DNA of 64,000 bases, taken from NCBI GenBank assembly GCA_033964015.1, contig CM066921.1:27509355-27573354 (forward strand), read 5' to 3'. This document shows positions 26,801 through 32,800 of the stretch, one piece after another. A program made the position numbers and the translations under genes. Origin of the DNA: Scolanthus callimorphus (lineage: Eukaryota; Cnidaria; Anthozoa; Actiniaria; Edwardsiidae). The number at the start of each line of letters is the position of its first letter. The first letter of the stretch is position 1. The notes beneath the pieces are model-generated. The model was not told where the DNA came from. It did no database searches and saw nothing but the letters and a program-made list of their open reading frames with translations.

Positions 26801-29800
26801 ACGAGTTTCAATCGCCCACTGCTTACGTACCACAGTTATTTATACCTTTCCCGAGGCAGATGTCGTTCCTAGACCGTACGAAGAACTCTTTGCTCTACGT
26901 GGCAGGGTATTTGACCTACCATTTTGTTTATATTGGTAGATATAAGGAGATGAGGAAGAAATACGCTCCAAATTCACACTATCAAGATTACGAGTCATAT
27001 ATAAAGTCATCCGGGCTTGTATTGGTCCAAGCTGATTTTGCGCTCGAAGTCCCCCGCTCCCTCCCCCCTTATATTCAAGTAGTGGGCGCGATTTTACCCG
27101 AAAAGCCTAAACCTCTACCACAAGCCTTCGCGGATGTCATGGCAACGGATTCTGACGTCGTGATCGTTTCCATGGGAACTGTCATTTCAGATTTCGGCGG
27201 TTCTTATTTTGATATTTTTAGCAAGGCACTTAAAAGAATCCCGGCAACTGTTATTTGGAAACACAAAGGAGAGATACCAACAGCACTTGGAAATAACACC
27301 GTGCATTTTCAGTGGATTCCACAGAATGATCTCCTCGGTCATCCCAAAGTGAAGCTTATTATCTCAAATTGTGGAATGAATGGAATGTTTGAGGCAGCTT
27401 ATCACGGGGTTCCTGTGGTTGCCATCCCTATTTTTGGCGACCAGTTTATGAATGCACAAAACCTGAAAGAAATAGGTATGGCGGAGATATTAAAGTTCAA
27501 AGGTCTCAACGCCGATGACCTCACAACAGCGGCCCTAAAAGTGTTAAACGAGAAATCGTACCGGGAAAACGCCAAGCGAGTTAACATTAAAATGAGGTTA
27601 CCCGGATGTGACGGGCCTGGAGGGTGCGCCAACCTTGCAGCGGACTGGGTCGAGTATGGAATCCAAACGGACGGCGCTCGTCACTTTCGCACAGAAATGG
27701 ACAACTTGTCATTTATACAGTTGTACCTTATAGATGTCATGTTTTTGATCGCAGTTGTTCTAGGTTTGGTTGGTTTAGCTGTAGTATATTCTTTCAAGTT
27801 TTGCTTCAGGGTTTGTAGAGGGAAGACTAAAACTGAGTGATAATGGGTTTTTTTTTGCTTTTTTTCTATGAACACTTTTGAACTTACCTTTTCAGCGACA
27901 ATCTTACATAGCAATATCGTTTAGAATCGTATGATGTCTCTTTTCTGTCGACATCGAAGACGACATATTCGATTCAGGTATCTTCAAAGCTTCAGTCGCA
28001 TTCAGTCGCTAGATTCCGCCGAAAATAGCACTCAAAAAGGCGATATCGCTTTTTTCGTGCTATTTTCTTAACGGAATCAAGCCTCCTGAAGCTTTGAATA
28101 ATCCTATAGAATTATTCTTACTCGAGTTAGAACAATATCGTGAGAATAATAGCCGCGGGCTATTTGACTTTGTCTAGTGAACAACCTTTTATTATTGAGA
28201 AACGTGTTATTCAGTAAAAATCCGAATAAAAGAACAAGTGGAATAAGAACACTCAGGCTGAAATTTTGCCAAAAAGGTACCTTGTACATAAGAACACAGC
28301 CTGAATAAAACGTAACATAGCCCCTTCAAATACTGTCATTCCAAGAACCTTGAGACCGCTAATTACAGGCTTAAAATAAATTCAAAGCTTGATGTCTTTT
28401 AATTCTACGCGTTTTTTATTATTCTTTTACATTTTACGTGACAACATCGAAGCTCGTGAAACATTGTAAAACCGCCCCGAGAAGGAACCGAAAATAAAAG
28501 TACAAAACATTGGCAATTCTTGTGTCATGTCTTCTAGTGTCCCTCCTAATCGGCCCTCCTCAAAGTAGTCCACCTGGTACAATCGTATCCTTAGCGATAG
28601 CCTACGTAACAATGAGCATGCCCATGTGTTTTCAGGAAAAAGTCGTCGAACTTCTCGCCGCTTCCTCATGTTTGTCTAGGTTTCTTTTCTCCGAAAACAC
28701 ATGGGAACGCTTGCTACGCAGACTACCTTCCTGTTTACCTTCGGCCCCCACCTCGAGCGTAATTCGAACATGGCCTATTCCTACCTAAGAGTGTTTTTTT
28801 TAACACTCTTAATTTGCAACACATCCACTCAAATCTTAGCAACCCATCTCGTCCACACGTTTACTGAGTAAACTCTTGTTCCTTTTTTTACCCAGATGTG
28901 CCTGAGCGACTACAAATTCCGTGGAAACGTAACCTTAGTGAAATATTTCTATTTTACCCAGATGTTCCTGAATGACTACAAATTCCGTGGAAACATAGCC
29001 TTAGTGAAATCTCTTTTTACCCAGATGTTCCTTAGCTACTACAAATTCCGTGCTATTCTCACTTGGGACCAACAGTGCCTATGTAGGATATCAACTCATT
29101 AGCATAATTGTCAGTTGCCTTTAGTCCTCGGCGCAATATGGCGTACTTAGTAGAGGACGCTGTGTTGACGGGTTTCATTGTGCTCATTTTCGAGGCCTGA
29201 TGGAACTACTTTTCTTGTTACCCGCCCTCCCTCCCTCTTTGCTCTGTATTGTATTGATTTCGGGTTTCATTGTGCTCATTCCGAGGCCTGGTTCGCTACT
29301 TTCCTTACCCTCCCTCCCTCCCTCTTTGCTAGATTGTCATCTTTAGCTCTGCCAGGTCTCCTTCCCCATATCTTATATAGAGCACAATGGGACCAAGTGA
29401 GAATATATAACAATTAAAACCTTAGTGAAATCGTTCTTTTTTTTTACGCAGATGTTCTTGAACGACTATGACGAGCTACCGTTAGACGCGCTAACGTACC
29501 TGATTGGCCAGTGTAACTATGGGGGTCGTGTGACGGACGACAAGGACAGACGACTCCTTGTGTGTCTGCTATCCATATGCGTCTGTAGGGAGATCGTGGA
29601 CAACGAGAAACACAAGTAAGGGGCCGATAATATCAGGAAAGAGGGAGTGACTTGAATTTGAATTTGTGTGAAATGAATTGTCACCATTCGACTGAGGACA
29701 ACCCCCTAAAACATGAAATTGTCGGTCCCTAAGGCGTATAAACTTGCTGGCTGGCTCACTCTGCATGTCTGGTTGTGGAAGAAGTCTAACTCGGTGCTTT

Positions 29801-32800
29801 TGTAAAGAACTTGCAGATCGGATTTTTTTTACTTAACAATAACAGTAACAATACACCGATAACGATGTAATGATGATTTTCTAGGGTTTTTTCTCGCACG
29901 TACGCGTCAATTCAAAATCACTAATGTAAACTAGGTGTAATTCGGCGCCATCTGCCGCGATGTTGGTTCTAGGCTCTTTGCAACTTGATGCGATTTGAAG
30001 AGAAGAGAGCACAGAAATCGCACTGCATTTGCGTGTGCATAAGAGAGTTGGAATTGCAACTTGCGCAAGAAAAGTCGCCGCGACTAAAGTGTAAACCGGC
30101 CTTTACCACGTTAATAAACTGAAACTGAGACTGTGCTGTTTCTTTGTGCGCCTACAGATTTTCAGACAGCGGTCTGTACTATGCGCCGCCTAAAGGTGCT
30201 TACGAGTCTTATGTGGAGTACATCCGGGGACTGCCATTGCTGCCTAACCCGGAAGTGTTTGGTTTGCACGAGAACGCCGATATCACCAAGGATCAGAAGG
30301 AGACACAGGAGGTATAACAACCTTGAGCAACAAACTGAGGTCTCATAGACAAAATCGGCTAACGGTGTGTACATCTTGTTGCTACCCAATTCAGATCATG
30401 TGATGATTCCTTGTGGATACTTTTGTTAGTTCTGCACTCGTGCACTCAGTCGAGTCAGAAACATTTGACAATTGTATCGACCCAAAGGAATCATCACATG
30501 ATCTGAATTGGGTGGCAACAAGATGTAAACACCGTTAGCTGATTTGGTCTTTAGGATGCTCCGCTCGAAATCCCATCCTCTCTTACTTTCTACATCGCCT
30601 CGTCGTGTTTGTCAACTGTTTATTATTTGTCGTCAGAACACATCCTTCTCTCCTCTTCACTACTTTCTACAATCTTTGGCATTTTTGGGTCAAATGCTGT
30701 CTAATTCAATATTCATATCGTGACAAATTTCAGACCGTTTTGTCAGGTAACCTCGGGGGGTACTCGAAGGTCAAAATGGTAGGGATGACTGTCGGGAAGT
30801 CCGAATTTCCATCCAAAAATATACCTGTCAGAATAGAATTTCACTCTAAAAAATACTCCTCGGTCCTAAAATACCTTTTTCGGCGTTACCGTTTTAGTTC
30901 AAAGAACTCCTAAAAATACCGGATTTTCTTCAGAGTGCGATTTTCGTTCAGAAAACCCCTAAAACATACCGGATCGCCAATTTTAACCCCTAACAAATAC
31001 GACGGTCATACCTACCATTCGAATTTAGGTTCCGATAAATAAGCTAGACACAATAATTTATGCGTCTAGAAACCTCTCTCTTTCCTATTTTCCTCCTATT
31101 TTTTGGTCCAAATCTTTTTTTTTTTTCAACCATGAAATTCCTATTTTCCTATTCTTCTCAACCACCCTACCGCTTGACACCCTGGTACTGACACAGTCTT
31201 TTGCCATTAGTTATTTGAATGCATCCTCCTGACGCTACCCCGTCAGACCGGCGGAGGCGGCAAATCTTCAGCTGATATGATAGAAGAGCTGGCTACCGAT
31301 ATCCTGTCCAAGTTCCCTCCTCTCTTTGACCTGGAAATGGTGATCAAGAAGTACCCTGTCATCTACACTGACTCCATGAACACCGTCCTTCGCCAGGAAC
31401 TCATCCGTTTAACAGACTCACCGAGGTTGTCATCAGCACGCTGAGGAACCTGCGAAAGGCGATCAAGGTAAGCTGATTTGGACAACATCACGTTTTTTGC
31501 TGGTGTATTTTGGCAAACCTACGCCTCATGGACATTTGTTAAAACCGAATGTATGAAAAAAAGCTTTACTTATGACGGGGCAAAGCTTTGGAATGTCCTA
31601 CCCGAAGACTGTCGAAACCAGAATGATCTTCAATCGTTTTCCATCAAAATGAACTCGAGCTCCCACCCTTAACAATACACGACCTCTATTTGAAAAGTTT
31701 TGCATATGTATATACATTTCTCCAATATATATTAGAATAATTTTAATATAGTTTCAATAGTTAAACACAGTAAACATTAAGCAAAAACATCGGTAAGTTG
31801 AAAAAGGGCATCATACATTTGTACAGATGTGGCCCCCCCTTTCTCAAATCCTGGCTACAACCCTGGGCGTGTATAAATAAAGTTTTACCTACCTATCTAC
31901 CTATCAAAAGAGCATCAAACTCATGGCAATGTTATTTCAGGGTCTTGTTGTGATGTCAGCTGACCTGGAGGACGTTTTCAACAACATGTTAGTGGGAAAA
32001 GTACCTGCCGTGTGGGCCGCCAAGTCCTATCCATCTCTCAAACCGCTCGGAAGCTACGTCACAGATCTACTAGAAAGGTGAGTCCTTCCAGGAGTCCATC
32101 AACAGGAGAAGCCATATACACAGGGCTAGATGAGGCCAATCAACAGGAGCATCCATCTACTCAACATTGGTCTAGCCATATGCACAGGAGCCTATCACAG
32201 GAGCCTCCACCTACTACACTAGGTCTAGCCATATGCACAGGAGTAGAAGAATCAGGAGCCTCCATCTACTTCACTAGTTCTAGCCATATGCACAGGAGTA
32301 GGAGAATCAGGAGTCCATCAACAGGAGCCTCCATCTACTCCACTAGGTCTAACCATATGCACAGGAGTCCATCAACAGGAGCCTCCATCTACTCCACTAG
32401 ATCTAGCCATATGCACAGGGAGGCCATCAACAGGAGTCTCCATGTACTCCACTAGGTCTAGCCATATGCACAGGAGTCTCCATCTACTCCACTAGGTCTA
32501 GCCATATGTACAGGAAGTAGAAGAGTCTAGCTATATGCACAGTAGCCCATAAACAGGGGCCCCCATCGTTCTAGCTGCTGATTTCTCGTGAATTACTAAT
32601 TAACAATGAATGGTTCACCCATTGGTTGATTGGTTCGTTCAATGGTTGACACTGCCCCTTGAGGATCGCCACTTGAGCTAGGCGTGATGTTCTTCCTTAT
32701 CTCTTGTGTCAGGTTTAAGTTCTTCCAGGATTGGATCGACCATGGCCCACCGAACGTGTTCTGGGTTTCAGGATTCTATTTTACACAGTCCTTCTTAACG

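Larger units (their letters stand above)
21995..28203 (+). repeat. tandem segmental duplication carrying two UGT genes
   Basis: Homology starts before each gene (GTTATATCAGTAAACA near 21995 and 25920; GTCGAAAGGTCAC near 22087 and 25990). It runs through the coding region and on to GACTTTGTCTAGTGAACAA near 25165 and 28165. Copy 1 has about 1 kb extra 3' of its gene (24030-25080). Copy 2 has about 230 bp extra 5' of its gene (26016-26245). The stretch 25204-25917 between the copies holds no gene I can support. Confidence 0.85.

Noticed and set aside
32012..32455. 147-codon frame rich in Ser/His/Arg
   Set aside because: It starts in a dynein exon in the wrong frame and runs through the intronic ~50-bp satellite.
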